A DNA stretch of 64,000 nucleotides, from positions 236,001 through 300,000 of the forward strand of contig AP026180.1 in assembly GCA_030295235.1 (NCBI GenBank), in the 5' to 3' direction. A program made the translations under genes and the position numbers. The DNA is from Fistulifera solaris (lineage: Eukaryota > Bacillariophyta > Bacillariophyceae > Naviculales > Stauroneidaceae). The notes under the pieces are model-generated. The model saw only the letters and a list, made by a program, of their open reading frames with translations, ran no database searches and had not been told where the DNA came from. This document shows, piece after piece, positions 34,712 to 45,023 of the stretch; within the stretch, counting starts at the first letter, position 1; the number at the start of each line of letters is the position of its first letter.

Positions 34712-35347
34712 TTACGAATAACCCAGTTGCTGTGTGTCGAACCACTGCTTGAGCTGTATTGGATCACAAGCTCGAATCATCCCCACATGCTGCGCACATT
34801 GCAAGGTCTCCTGACTCGCTTGTTCGGGTGTTAACTGATAGCGATGCATCAACCATGCACCCGCAACGCGTCCGCAGCGACCGATACCTCCCGTGCAGTG
34901 CGTGACGACGCGTTGTTGTGCCGCTTCGGCGTGCTCGAACAACTGAAACAAATTGTGGGCCGCCCGGGGATCATTCATCGACTGCACTTGACACTTCAGT
35001 CCGTATTGTCGATACAATGTCAAAAGACCGGTTGGCTCGTAGTTGACAAGCTCATTTTCGTCGAGTAATGCTACAACTGTATGAATGTTTTGTTCTTTTT
35101 CTTGCATGAATTGGATCCATTCGACGACTCTTTCATCGGGAATGGGGTCGTTCTTTCCGGGAGGATTCCCGGGACGTTCTGCAGAAAAGAGAACCGTATC
35201 GCGCTTTGAAGCTGGACCGAAATTGTACATAGGGCTGCGACGGGTAATCGTCGCTGCGAGGTCGGAAAGTGCCGTAATGGAGATTGTAGGAAGAAGAAGG
35301 AAAAAGTTGATAGACAAGCATGTCATGGTAAACGAAAATACTCTCAT
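34712..35347 (-). CDS. Protein tyrosine / dual-specificity phosphatase with N-terminal targeting segment
   Basis: About 211 residues from the ATG at 35347. The P-loop HCTGGIGRCGR (Cys nucleophile and Arg of HC-x5-R) lies near residue 150, followed by a helix with an LTPEQA segment. A YNFGPA...LFSAERPG segment near residue 43 precedes the catalytic core, as in a group of cyanobacterial and algal PTP-like proteins. The start is hydrophobic (residues 4-25), suggesting ER entry or a plastid bipartite presequence, though no clear cleavage motif with Phe is seen. The usual upstream general-acid Asp may be in SMNDPR. Frame intact. Confidence 0.8.
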   Translation of the reverse strand: MRVFSFTMTCLSINFFLLLPTISITALSDLAATITRRSPMYNFGPASKRDTVLFSAERPGNPPGKNDPIPDERVVEWIQFMQEKEQNIHTVVALLDENELVNYEPTGLLTLYRQYGLKCQVQSMNDPRAAHNLFQLFEHAEAAQQRVVTHCTGGIGRCGRVAGAWLMHRYQLTPEQASQETLQCAQHVGMIRACDPIQLKQWFDTQQLGYS

Positions 35348-35734
35348 TCTTATATTGTGTGCAATCGTTCGATAAATTGAAAGGAGCAAAGGTTTATTTC
35401 TGTGTTGACTTGCTTTGAAGTCAATAGAAGTCTAGGAGGAGGTCGTCGTTACTCCGCATCGCGGAAAGATCGCGTGCATGTTGATGGATTTTTATGAGAT
35501 GTCAAAATCAAAAGGTCTCAGTCACGAGTTGGCTTAAGTCTTATTGTGAATGTCTGGCCTTTGCTCGTGTACCTCAGAACCAAGCAAAAACAAAAACGTG
35601 ACGATGGAAAAATTTATTTCAGCGCATCGCAACGCAAGAAATAAACGAAAGAACCGCATCTCGTAAAACAATAATATACTACACATTAACTTTAGCAGCA
35701 GTACTTCTCTATAATTGATTCATTCGGAATAAGC
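35348..35734. other. Divergent intergenic region between phosphatase and DCAF13
   Basis: 387 bp, shared upstream region of two divergent genes; no specific element recognised. Confidence 0.4.
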
Positions 35735-37080
35735 ATGAAAATACAAACACTGAAACGCACTACTCTCGATCGCGAATGCCCGAGTGATTTACGACGCGCT
35801 TCGCGAAATCTCGATCCTACGTATCATCCTTTGCAACGAGCTCGTGAATATACACGCGCTGTTACGTCAGCGAAGCTAGAACGCATGTTTGCTCATCCGT
35901 TGATCGGAAATTTAGGCAATGGGCATCGTGATTCCGTCACTTGTTCGTCTCTCAGTCGAAGATCTTTGTTGCCTTTAGTATCCGGAAGTGCTGATGGAAC
36001 TGTTGCTATTTGGGATTTGACATCGCGCACGCAAGTAGCAGAAATACCTGCGCACACACGCGTTGTGACGGGAGTTGTTTTCGCGGTGAACGGAGAAACC
36101 TTTACAGCTGCAGTGATGATGGTTTTATTCATCAATGGACGTTACACGCCAACTCCGAACAGCAAAAACACAACTCGATTGCGACTTGGAGAATACCCGG
36201 TTCCTTCAAATCAATCGATCATCACTGGATGGATATATCTTTCGCCACAGCATCGGATTCGGCCGTTCAATTGTGGACACCGGAACGGAGTACACCGGTA
36301 CAAACGTACAGCGAATTGTGGGGTTCGGATGACACAGTCACAACGGTTCGATTTCATCCTGTCGAGCATCATTTACTTGCAGGATGCAGTGCCGATCGTG
36401 GTATCGGATTGTTCGATACACGCAGCGGCGTGGCGCTGCAGAAAACAATATTGCGGATGAGATCGAACGATCTTCAATGGAATCCTATGGAACCAATGAA
36501 CTTTGTCGTGGCCAACGAAGACTACAATGCTTACACATTTGACATGCGGAAACTCGATCAACCGACTCGGATTTACAAGGGACATACATCCGCTGTTATG
36601 TCAGCAGCATGGTCACCCACCGGTCGAGAATTCGCTACAGGCAGCTACGATCGCACCATCCGGATCTTTTCCTTGCAAGAGGGAGCGGCCCGGGATATTT
36701 ATCACACGAAACGAATGCAACGCGTCATGACAGTTCAGTATACATTGGATCACAAGTTCATCATTTCGGGAAGTGACGAGAGTAATCTTCGCTTGTGGAA
36801 AGCTCGGGCCAGTGAGAAATTGGGACAATTGACGACCCGCGAAGAGGCTGCGCAGCAGTATCGTAGCTCGTTAGTCAAGAAATATCAACATCTACCCGAG
36901 ATCAAGCGAATTCACAAGGCACGTAAACTTCCTAAAGTAATCAAGAAGCAAACTGCGCAGACCATGATCATGAAAGAGAGTGCGGATCGTAAACAAGCGA
37001 ATCGAGTCAAGTACGATAGAAAAGGAGAACATTCATTTGTCGGTGAACGGAAGAAGGTTGTCGTGAAAAAGGTAGATTAA
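35735..37080 (+). CDS. DCAF13: DCAF13 / Sof1 WD40 protein (SSU processome, U3 snoRNP)
   Basis: The N-terminus (MKIQTLKRTTLDRECPSD, then RNLDPTYHPLQRAREYTRA) matches the Sof1/DCAF13 lead-in. WD40 blades follow, for example VSGSADGTVAIWDL, FATASDSAVQLW, LAGCSADRGIGLFD, FATGSYDRTIRIFS and ISGSDESNLRLWKA. The C-terminal Sof1-like basic domain contains LVKKYQHLPEIKRIHKARKLP and ends in KKVVVKKVD. One base is missing near 36103 (ACCTTTACAG) so that NGETF continues as YSCSDDGFIHQW. The protein works in 18S rRNA maturation and is expected to be essential, which argues that the break is a sequence error. Confidence 0.92.
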
Positions 37081-37432
37081 ACATCAATCAAGATTAAACG
37101 TACGCTTTCTCGACCTTATTGCAGTAACGAAATAAGGTTTCGTCTTTCAAGTCGTTCTGCCAAGACGTGACCGTGACCTCCGAGATGTGTGAATTTGTTG
37201 TAGCCGCCTTCTTGACTTCATGACGCCCCTACCTAGAATAGAGTTGAACTTCGCGGTTGCGATTTGCGATGTCGCTAGTCTCTATGGCTCGGGAGTCGGG
37301 AGCTCGACTAAGGCAAGGGAAGGCTTGATCGTTTTAACCTCTATAAAATTCCAAAGAAGCGCAAAATCCCAACTGCAATTTAAACTTTTATCTGATGTGC
37401 TGGAGTTTTTGTAGCTTTATAAGATCAATGAA
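37081..37432. other. Intergenic region
   Basis: No supported gene. Confidence 0.4.
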
Positions 37433-37873
37433 CTAAGAAGCGTGGAGATCTTGGTGGAGATAGGACCATGAGCACGATATATTATAGTTTGTCGTCTTCT
37501 CTTCGTCCGTGAATGCGGCTGAAGCACGATCGATCCAAGATTGAGCTAAAAATACGTATTGCTCACCGCGTAACAAGAAGAACTGCCAATTGCCCTCAGA
37601 TTTACTATCGTTCAGAGAGTAATATGTGATATGTCCTTCATACTCTACGGAGTATAGTCTATAGGGTGATACTCCGTCTTTTTCGCGTTTTGTAGCCACG
37701 CGATCGTGCAATGTGCGAAATACGGAGTCCTTTTTTTGAGAAAGTAACTTCGTTAGATTTATGCTCGCGGTCCATGTTTCTTTTGCATCATCTGTGCATC
37801 GATGTGAATGAATGCAGGAAGTTGGGCTGTAAGTAGCAATGTATTCAAACAACAAAGCAGAAATGAAGCGCAT
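37433..37873 (-). CDS. Hypothetical small protein with hydrophobic N-terminus
   Basis: A 146-residue frame. The first ~15 residues (MRFISALLFEYIATY) are weakly hydrophobic, followed by Cys and His residues (CIHSHRC) and a region with aromatic-rich segments (YEGHITYYSLND, NWQFFLLRGEQYVFLAQSW). No known domain. The DNA around 37640-37725 contains two copies of ACGGAGTA-like motifs in opposite orientation inside this frame, so part of the frame may derive from a dispersed repeat. Confidence 0.35.
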   Translation of the reverse strand: MRFISALLFEYIATYSPTSCIHSHRCTDDAKETWTASINLTKLLSQKKDSVFRTLHDRVATKREKDGVSPYRLYSVEYEGHITYYSLNDSKSEGNWQFFLLRGEQYVFLAQSWIDRASAAFTDEEKTTNYNISCSWSYLHQDLHAS

Positions 37874-37898
37874 AACAATGCGATAACAACTTAATAAT

Positions 37899-40042
37899 AT
37901 GAAAGAATTCTCGTTTTACTGGAATCTGCTCGTCAGCGCCTTGCTGGGCTTTGAAATGCCGATACCGGTAACGACGAATGCGGATTCATGTGAGCCGTTT
38001 CATTTAAATGCAGAAGTTGGTATTCTTCAATTGAATACTAGCCTATATTGTGCGAGTAGTAGAGACATGTATCGTGAAAGCGATATGCACATGCAACAAA
38101 AATGGGAGGCGGGTGACTTCATTACATGGAACATAGAGCTTGAGAAAGAAGGAATCTACTGGGTAAATTATCGTATTTCTTCTCCAGAGGGTACAGGATG
38201 GTTCGAATTGATAAGTTCCGGCGATGATGGTGATGAAAGTGTCATGATAGAGAACTTATTGCCCTTGACGGAAGATTGGGAGAATTACGTAAACGTAGAA
38301 CAGCCCATGCAACTATCAGCAGGAAGCCAAAGGATTACTCTCAAAGTAATCGAGGGTGGATGGGATACAGAATGGCTTGAGATTCAGCCTGAGTCTCACT
38401 ACGCAGAACAAACCGTGGCGAAATATCGATCCTTATCTTCACCAATACCAATGAAAGGATTTGTTCGAACAGACGGAAGGCAAATTTTAGATCATTATGG
38501 ATCACCATTACTTCTTCAGGGAATGGGCTTAGGAGGATGGATGCTTCAGGAGCCGTACATGGTGTTGTTTAACAATGTCAGCACGCAATGGGAAATGTTT
38601 GAGCAGTTGAGCTCTTCCATCGGTGAAGAGGGTGTGAAAACTTATCGACAAGCCTGGTTGGATAACTGGATGACCTACGATGATGTAGTGGAACTGAAGC
38701 GGTCGGGTTTTAATTCGATTCGCGTTCCATTGCACTATAATCTTTCACACTATCAATAGAAGAAGAGCGCGTTCAAGGGTCGGATACGTGGTTGCGAGAA
38801 GGCTTCAGCCGAATTGATAAACTTTGCAATGGTGTGAAAGAGAGAACCTGTATGTTATCTTGGATTTACATTGTGCTCCAGGCGGACAGGGGCGTGATGC
38901 CAAGATTAGTGATTACGACCCATCCAAGCCCAGTTTGTGGGAAAGTCCGGAAAATCTTCGAAAAGCTGTTGCTCTCTGGGGAGCTATTGCCAAGCGTTAC
39001 GCGGATAATTTTTGGATTGCGGGCTATGATGTGTTGAACGAGCCCAATTGGGCTTTTGAGGAAGGTGGCGATCCCGATGGCTGCACGGATCAGTTTAATC
39101 AGCCACTGAAGGCCTTTTATCAAGAAGCTATAGCCGCCATTCGAGAGTTCGATAAAAATCACATCGTTTACATTCAAGGAAATTTTTGGGGAAGCAACCA
39201 CAATGGTCTTTGGCCGATTGGCGATGATAATGTAGCGCTCAGCTTTCACCATTACTGGGTGGAGAATACCGTGGAAACTATCGCCAGTTATCTACAATTG
39301 CGCGACACCTACAATATTCCCTTGTGGATGGGCGAAGCCGGAGAAAACCACAATCACTGGAAAACCGAAGCGGTGAATCTCCTGCAAAGTCATGACATCG
39401 GATGGACTTTTGGACATGGAAGAAGGTGGAGTCGACATCTTCTTCCTACTCCATCGATGAACCAGATGGCTACTTTGTTCTGCGATCGTACTGGTCCGAG
39501 CTCGATCGATTTTATCCTTCTTTCGTGGAAAAGACTATGATGCAACTTGCTGAAAATACACTGCTAGCGAATTGTCGACGGAACGTTGCTGCGATCGAAG
39601 CCCTCACTGGTCGTGACCGAAGCTGCAACGTGGCTGGTTATACCAAAATCGGAAATTTCGCTTCCACGAAAATTGAGTCCGAAGACTTTGCAGCATGCTA
39701 GGCGCTATAGTGGAAGGCACCACTGATCGAGGAGAAATCGGGGATTCCATTGGCTGGTTTGATAATGGTGACTGGCTTCAATATAACGTTGAAGTAGCCG
39801 AAGCTGGCTTTTACGAAGCGCGTTTTCGCGTGTCAAGCGTTGATGGTCACGGTGCCTTTCAAATGGTACTTGACGATGGAACGACTTTGGGCATCGTCGA
39901 GTCTATACCACTTACGGGAAGCTGGCGTAGCTGGACAACCATTTTGACCGAGTTATCGTTGCCAGCTGGAAAATACACTCTTACTATTCAAGCTCTTGAT
40001 GACGGCTGGACTTTGAATTGGTTTTCTTTCCAGCAACTTTAA
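37899..40042 (+). CDS. GH5 glycoside hydrolase with two CBM6-like modules
   Basis: A signal-like N-terminus (MKEFSFYWNLLVSALLGFEM) precedes a CBM6-like beta-sandwich (about residues 45-165, with WVNYRISSPEG and DTEWLEIQ). The GH5 barrel follows, starting LLLQGMGLGGWMLQEP. LDLHCAPGGQG, VLNEPNW (acid/base Glu), FHHYW and PLWMGEAGE (nucleophile Glu) match exo-1,3-beta-glucanase/cellulase enzymes. A second CBM6 (IGWFDNGDWLQYNVEV) ends the protein. Four single-base breaks, near 38757, 38827, 39405 and 39696, each close with one added A or T. Secreted beta-glucan (for example chrysolaminarin or wall callose) hydrolysis or remodelling is the likely role. Confidence 0.85.
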
Positions 40043-40258
40043 CCGTTTGGACTCTTTAAAAACAATTCATAAATAGAATAGATTTTCCGTTCTCATGTCT
40101 ATAATAAGGACTTGCAGAAATAAAGGTCAGAGCTGTAGTAAAGCTGTCGCGTCATAAGGCAGCAATCTAGAAAGAATAAATTTTCCTTGCACAATCCATT
40201 CTCAATCGCTTTCTGCAGACTTCCTGGCAATAACATACCAAGCTAGGCCTTGAAAGTT

Positions 40259-41618
40259 CTACTTGATTTCGAGAATCCACGACGCAAGTCCAGCTTTCAA
40301 TCGATCCGCCGCCAATTGACATTTTTCCGGGGCAGATTAGCATAACAAACACGTATCCAACCCGGTGCGCCACAAAAGCTCCCCGGAATGACAGCTACGC
40401 CGGAATCTCGGACTAGTTGTCGAGCAAACCCAACATCGTCGGCCCTTGAGTCCCCATTGCCCTCGTTAGTTGGCAATTGAGCCATTATGTACATGGCACC
40501 CTGACCTCCAATGATACGGGGACAATCTTGTAAAGCTTGAAGAATAGCTTGACGACCGGGAGAAAGAGTATCATATTGCTGTAGCACCCATCGTTTCCCT
40601 GCTTGCATGGCTCCTACCGCCGCAACCTGACTGATTCGACTGGGACAAATGGGGATCGTATCTTGAACCTTCATCATCTGCTGATATAAGTGGGATGATG
40701 GCAGTACGACGTATCCAATACGATATCCAGCCAACGCATACGATTTGGAGAAACTGAAAATGTAGAGAACATGAGGCGCCTCGTTGAAACAAGGCAACGT
40801 GTCTGGCACAAAGTATTCGTAGGTACAATCGAGAATCAAAAGGCATTGAATTCCTCACACAGATCAACAATCGGCTGCAAATCTTCTCGCGTCAAAAGAC
40901 TCCCAGAGGGTTATTCGGATTGGTGATGGTGACCATCCGAACGGAAGGCTTCGATTGAAAGGACTCTCGCAACCATTCAATATCCGGTTTGCCTTGATCA
41001 GTCGTCGGTCCGATAAGAATATTTTCATTCTTCGACAGACTTAACTGCAAGGCCATGACATGATTGAAATAATATGGAGCAAAGACTACAGCTTGATCAT
41101 TTGGATCGAGGAGAGTCAAAACACAATTCATGTAAGCTTGATTGGCTCCACTCGTGACCATAACTTGATATTGCGGACTCATCAACCCATTTTCTACCTG
41201 AATCTTCTTTGAAGAAGTTTTCTTAGCTCTGGAAGACCTTCATCTGGTCCGTACAAATGAAGTGATTGATCTTCGCTTTGTAAAGCGTCTCGAAGCGACT
41301 GATTCACTGACTCGGGAGGATTCCAGTAAACGATACCTTGCGCTAAACTGTAAATACCTCCTTTCTCTTTCCACAACAATTGGTGCTCTTGTACTAATTG
41401 TTGAATGAGAACGACGCAAGGATTCAATGTATTCACGACGCGGCTTGAGGCCGATGTTGTTGTTGAAAGCAAAATGTGCCCTCCGAATTCTCATTGTTTT
41501 TGCCGGCAGAAGACATGTTTTGTGACGGTCGTCGACGATCAAATAAAGGCAGAAAACCGTGTCCTGTGAGGATAAAGAAGAATAGCAATAGAGAATAAAG
41601 CGTAAAAGATGATAACAT
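40259..41618 (-). CDS. Class I/II aminotransferase (PLP-dependent), possibly organelle targeted
   Basis: The start at 41618 gives a hydrophobic N-terminus (MLSSFTLYSLLLFFFILTGH followed by GFLPLF), probably a signal or plastid presequence. Aminotransferase blocks follow in order: GGIYSLAQGIVYW, LYGPDEGLPELRKLL, TSGANQAYMNCVLTLLDP, TITNPNNPLGV, LILDCTYEYF, and FSFSKSYALAGYRIGY with the PLP-binding Lys; SGVAVIPGSFCGAPGWIRVC comes near the end. At least five one-base breaks (near 41495, 41205, 40903, 40842, 40325) each close with one added base. The last extends the C-terminus to 40259. The family includes aspartate, kynurenine and methionine aminotransferases; the substrate is not resolved. Confidence 0.85.
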
Positions 41619-41679
41619 TATGTTGTGACATTGTGTTTTGGGCTGGTTGGGAAGCGGTGGTTGCACAAAGGGTTTGCAC

Positions 41680-42990
41680 ATACCAAAAATTCTGGAATAG
41701 GTGTTTGGGTCTGGAATCGGTATACGGTCACACAGAAATTCTGTGGATAATCCAGAAATTCTGGACCATCGGTGTTTTGCGGTCATACAGAAGTTCTGCG
41801 AGACGTCCAGATATTATCGACCAGAAGCTTGAGGCGACACAGAGATTCTGTGCACGTTTCAGAAATTTTGGGATCGGAGCTTTCCGTCCAGTTCCGTCAG
41901 ACAATGATTTTTGCATTTTCCAGAAATTCTGGAATTGGTGTTTGTGTTTTGGGTCGTGCAGAAGTTCTGTGAAACTTTCAGATATATTGGATTAGGTGAT
42001 TTGCGTCGCACAAAGGTTTTGTGATTGTCCAGAAATTCTGGAATCGGTGTTTGGCATTTAGATAACAATTTCCCATATTCCAGAAATTCTGGAGTCGGTA
42101 TTCGGTCACACAGAAATTCTGTGGATAATCCAGAAATTCTGGACCATCGGTGTATTGGGTCGTACAGAAGTTCTGCGAGACGTCCAGATATTATCGACCA
42201 GAAGCTTGAGGCGACAAAGAGATTCTGTGCACGTTTCAGAAATTATGGGATCGGAGCTTTCCGCGCAGTTCCTCAGACAATGATTTTTGCATTTTCCAGA
42301 AATTCTGGAATCGGTGTTTGTGTTTTGGGTCGTGCAGAAGTTCTGTGAAACTTTCAGATATTTTGGATTAGGTGATTTGCGTCGCACAAAGGTTTTGTGC
42401 ACGTACCAGAAATTCTGGAATCGGTGTTTGGCATTTAGATAACAATTTCCCATATTCCAGAAATTCTGGATCGGTATTCGGTGACACAGAAATTCTGTGG
42501 ATAATCCAGAAATTCTGGACCATCGGTGTATTGGGTCGTACAGAAGTTCTGCGAGACGTCCAGATATTATCGACCAGAAGCTTGAGGCGACAAAGAGATT
42601 CTGTGCACGTTTCAGAAATTTCGGGATCGGAGCTTTCCGCACAGTTCCTCAGACAATGGTTTTTTGCATTTTCCAGAAATTCTGGAATTGGTGTTTGTGT
42701 TTTGGGTCGTGCAGAAGTTCTGTGAAACTTTCAGATATTTTGGATTAGGTGCTTTGCGTCGCACAAAGGTTTTGTGCACGTACCAGAAATTCTGGAATCG
42801 GTGTTTGGCATTTAGATAACAATTTCCCATATTCCAGAAATTCTGGAGTCGGTATTCGGTCACACAGAATTCTGTGGATGGTCCAGAAATTCTGGACCAT
42901 CGGTGTTTTGCGGTCATACAAAAATTCTGTAGCAGGTCCTTTTATATTTTGGACCGTCGGTGTTTGTCATGATACAGAAATTCTGTGGGT
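41680..42990. repeat. Higher-order satellite: ~377-bp unit made of ~57-bp palindrome-bearing monomers
   Basis: The landmark CACAGAAATTCTGTGG recurs at about 41731, 42109, 42485 and 42862, giving a period of 376-378 bp and about 3.4 copies. Each unit consists of diverged monomers of about 57 bp with two short palindromes, one like ACAGAAGTTCTGTG and one like CCAGAAATTCTGG, followed by an ATCGGTGTTTTG-like spacer. Copies 2 and 3 are almost identical. The open frames within it are repeat artefacts. Confidence 0.9.
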
Positions 42991-43289
42991 TGAATGAACT
43001 CTGGATTCTCAACTTACTTTCAGTCCCGGATAATATTGAGCTATTTCGTTGCAGGCTTTTTCACGTATCCCCACCCCAACCTCATGTGTCACCACAAGTG
43101 CCATACATATTCCCATTCTTTTAACATAATCTGGTTACCTCTAAATCAAGCCGTCAAACATGTCTGTCCCTACGCATTGCTCAGCAAGCGACGACGTAAA
43201 ACTAACGGAAAATCGATTACGGCATAACAATTGCTACAGAGTAAAACTGTTTGATGCTAAATCATCAGCAATTAACTGAATCACAAAGC

Positions 43290-44647
43290 TTACCCTAACA
43301 AAGCCGTAGCAGTATCGGCGCCCATTGTTTCAACAAACCCTTCAATCCAGGGCATAATCCACGAATCGGAACCTGCGTTTACGTGGGCTTTGAACTCGTA
43401 AAATCGTTCTGACCGCCGTGTATCATTTCTTGCAAAGTAACGTTCTTTCGATCCCAAGTAATGATGAACCATGAGAGGAAATCGATTCGCTTCTCTCGGT
43501 CGCAATTGATCAATCCGCCGACACAGACGCTTGGAGGGACGATGTATACTGAACGGCTTCTCTGTGAACATTTCATCACTCCAAGGTACTCGTGACACGT
43601 CAATGAGAACCTTCGGCTGCGCATTGCGTTCGGTATCATTAAACTCAGTGTGGTACTTCCAGCGTAAAGTTTCCAGCCGTTCCGTAGAAAACTCGGCACT
43701 TCCGACCTTCAACGATGATGTTGCTGTATGATTGCGGTCTTCCTCGGACCCAAACAAAAGCCGAGGCATGGATATGCAAGGATAATTTGCTGCTCGCAGC
43801 ATTGTTCGATTGAGAGAAGCCGCAAATTGTATGATACTCGCCCGACCGCGCGGAGTTTTCGGTGTATTCGACCCGGGGCGTCTCCGTAAGTACGGGTTAA
43901 TGACCATGTATTCATCTGTATCCAAATGCATAACCCAGTCCCGTCCGATCGCTTTAAATCGCTTCAGACATTGCGACACAAATGTTAATTGTCGGAATCG
44001 ATGATTTTGTATTCTTAGATTGTCGGCAATGACTTGTTCCGGTGTTTCGTGTCCTTCATGCCATTTCGATTTAGTAGCATCCCCATTGATAGCGTGTGGA
44101 GCAATGTGATAACCCTTTGCAAGAAGCTTTCGGGCATAAAGTCCTCATCATGCCATTCTTCAATCTGAATGTATTTTCGCCATGGTTGCAGTGTTTCGCT
44201 GGGAGAAGTTTCGCTACTCGGATCAATTGCAACAATGAGATGCGTCATATTAAGTGTAAAATAATGATACGCAATCCATTCACTGAGTATTTCATTGTCG
44301 TCTTTAATGAGTAAACAAGCCGCCAGTGATACTGATTTAGAAGGAGTATAATTAATAGGCGGAAGCAGGAATTCCTGTTGCTCTTCATGTTGAAAGTTGT
44401 CGAGCGTTCGTTGCAGTAAGTTCGCAGAGAATAGTTTATCACTGCGAATGGTTAACGTAAGAATATTAATTAGAAAAGAAAAGCCACAAAAGGTTGCTAG
44501 CAAGGGCATGAACGCCCCACACGAACGAAACCGGCCATGGTAAATTTTTATGACATTGATGGGCAGAAACACTGCACGCAACGAAAACAACGCGAGCAAT
44601 GCGCATTTTGCTTCAGAAAGGACGTTAAAATTCAGCCTCCAGTACAA
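43290..44647 (-). CDS. GT92 (DUF23) glycosyltransferase
   Basis: A type II membrane protein with an N-terminal anchor. An alternative start at 44509 would put the anchor PLLATFCGFSFLINILTL right at the N-terminus. The catalytic domain opens with SLAACLLIKDDNEILSEWIA, the typical first strand of GT92, followed by HLIVAIDPSS and DWVMHLDTDEYM with the DxD metal and sugar-nucleotide site. A C-terminal HHYLGSKERY segment is also characteristic. One break near 44107 (CTCCACACG) closes with an added C, giving the bridge AINGDATKSKWHEG. GT92 enzymes add galactose to glycans in animals and plants; the acceptor here is unknown. Confidence 0.85.
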
Positions 44648-45023
44648 AATGCTACGGAGCTTCTACGTCGAGGCTGAATTTTTATAATAAAACGCGGTGT
44701 AGCTTAGTTGGAGTATACACCATTCTTATTTCAAATTACCGATGCTGCCTATATAGAAAACCTCCAGCCTACTGTAACGCTGATAGTCATCTGTAGTCAA
44801 ACTTTTATTTAGGGGACTATTGTTGTAGTGACTCCACGGTGTGACACAGTGTGACATACGGAGTATAAACACTCGCGAGCTTCGAGCTAACCTTATTAAC
44901 CTTAGGACAAAAGGAAGGAGGAAGAGTCGTCACAGTTCGAGATTAAGATAGAAAATTTAACTTTGAACGCGCTCAAAGTGCATGCAACTTGCTTTAAGCA
45001 TTCAATGACGGCAACTATCGACA
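44648..45023. other. Intergenic region
   Basis: No supported gene. It contains a D-arm-like string (44694-44712) that lacks the rest of a tRNA. Confidence 0.4.

Noticed and set aside
35735-37080. DCAF13 as a pseudogene because of its frameshift
   Set aside because: All WD40 blades and the Sof1 domain are otherwise intact and one added T restores the frame, as in many neighbouring genes.
41680-42990. Possible CRISPR-like array
   Set aside because: Repeats are degenerate, spacers are also repeated at 377-bp period, and the host is eukaryotic; it is a satellite.
41609-42997. Several open frames inside the satellite on both strands
   Set aside because: They repeat the satellite monomer and share no domain; artefacts of stop-poor repeats.
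44694-44730. tRNA-like start (GTGTAGCTTAGTTGG)
   Set aside because: The D-arm resemblance is not followed by an anticodon stem or T-arm consensus, so no tRNA is called.
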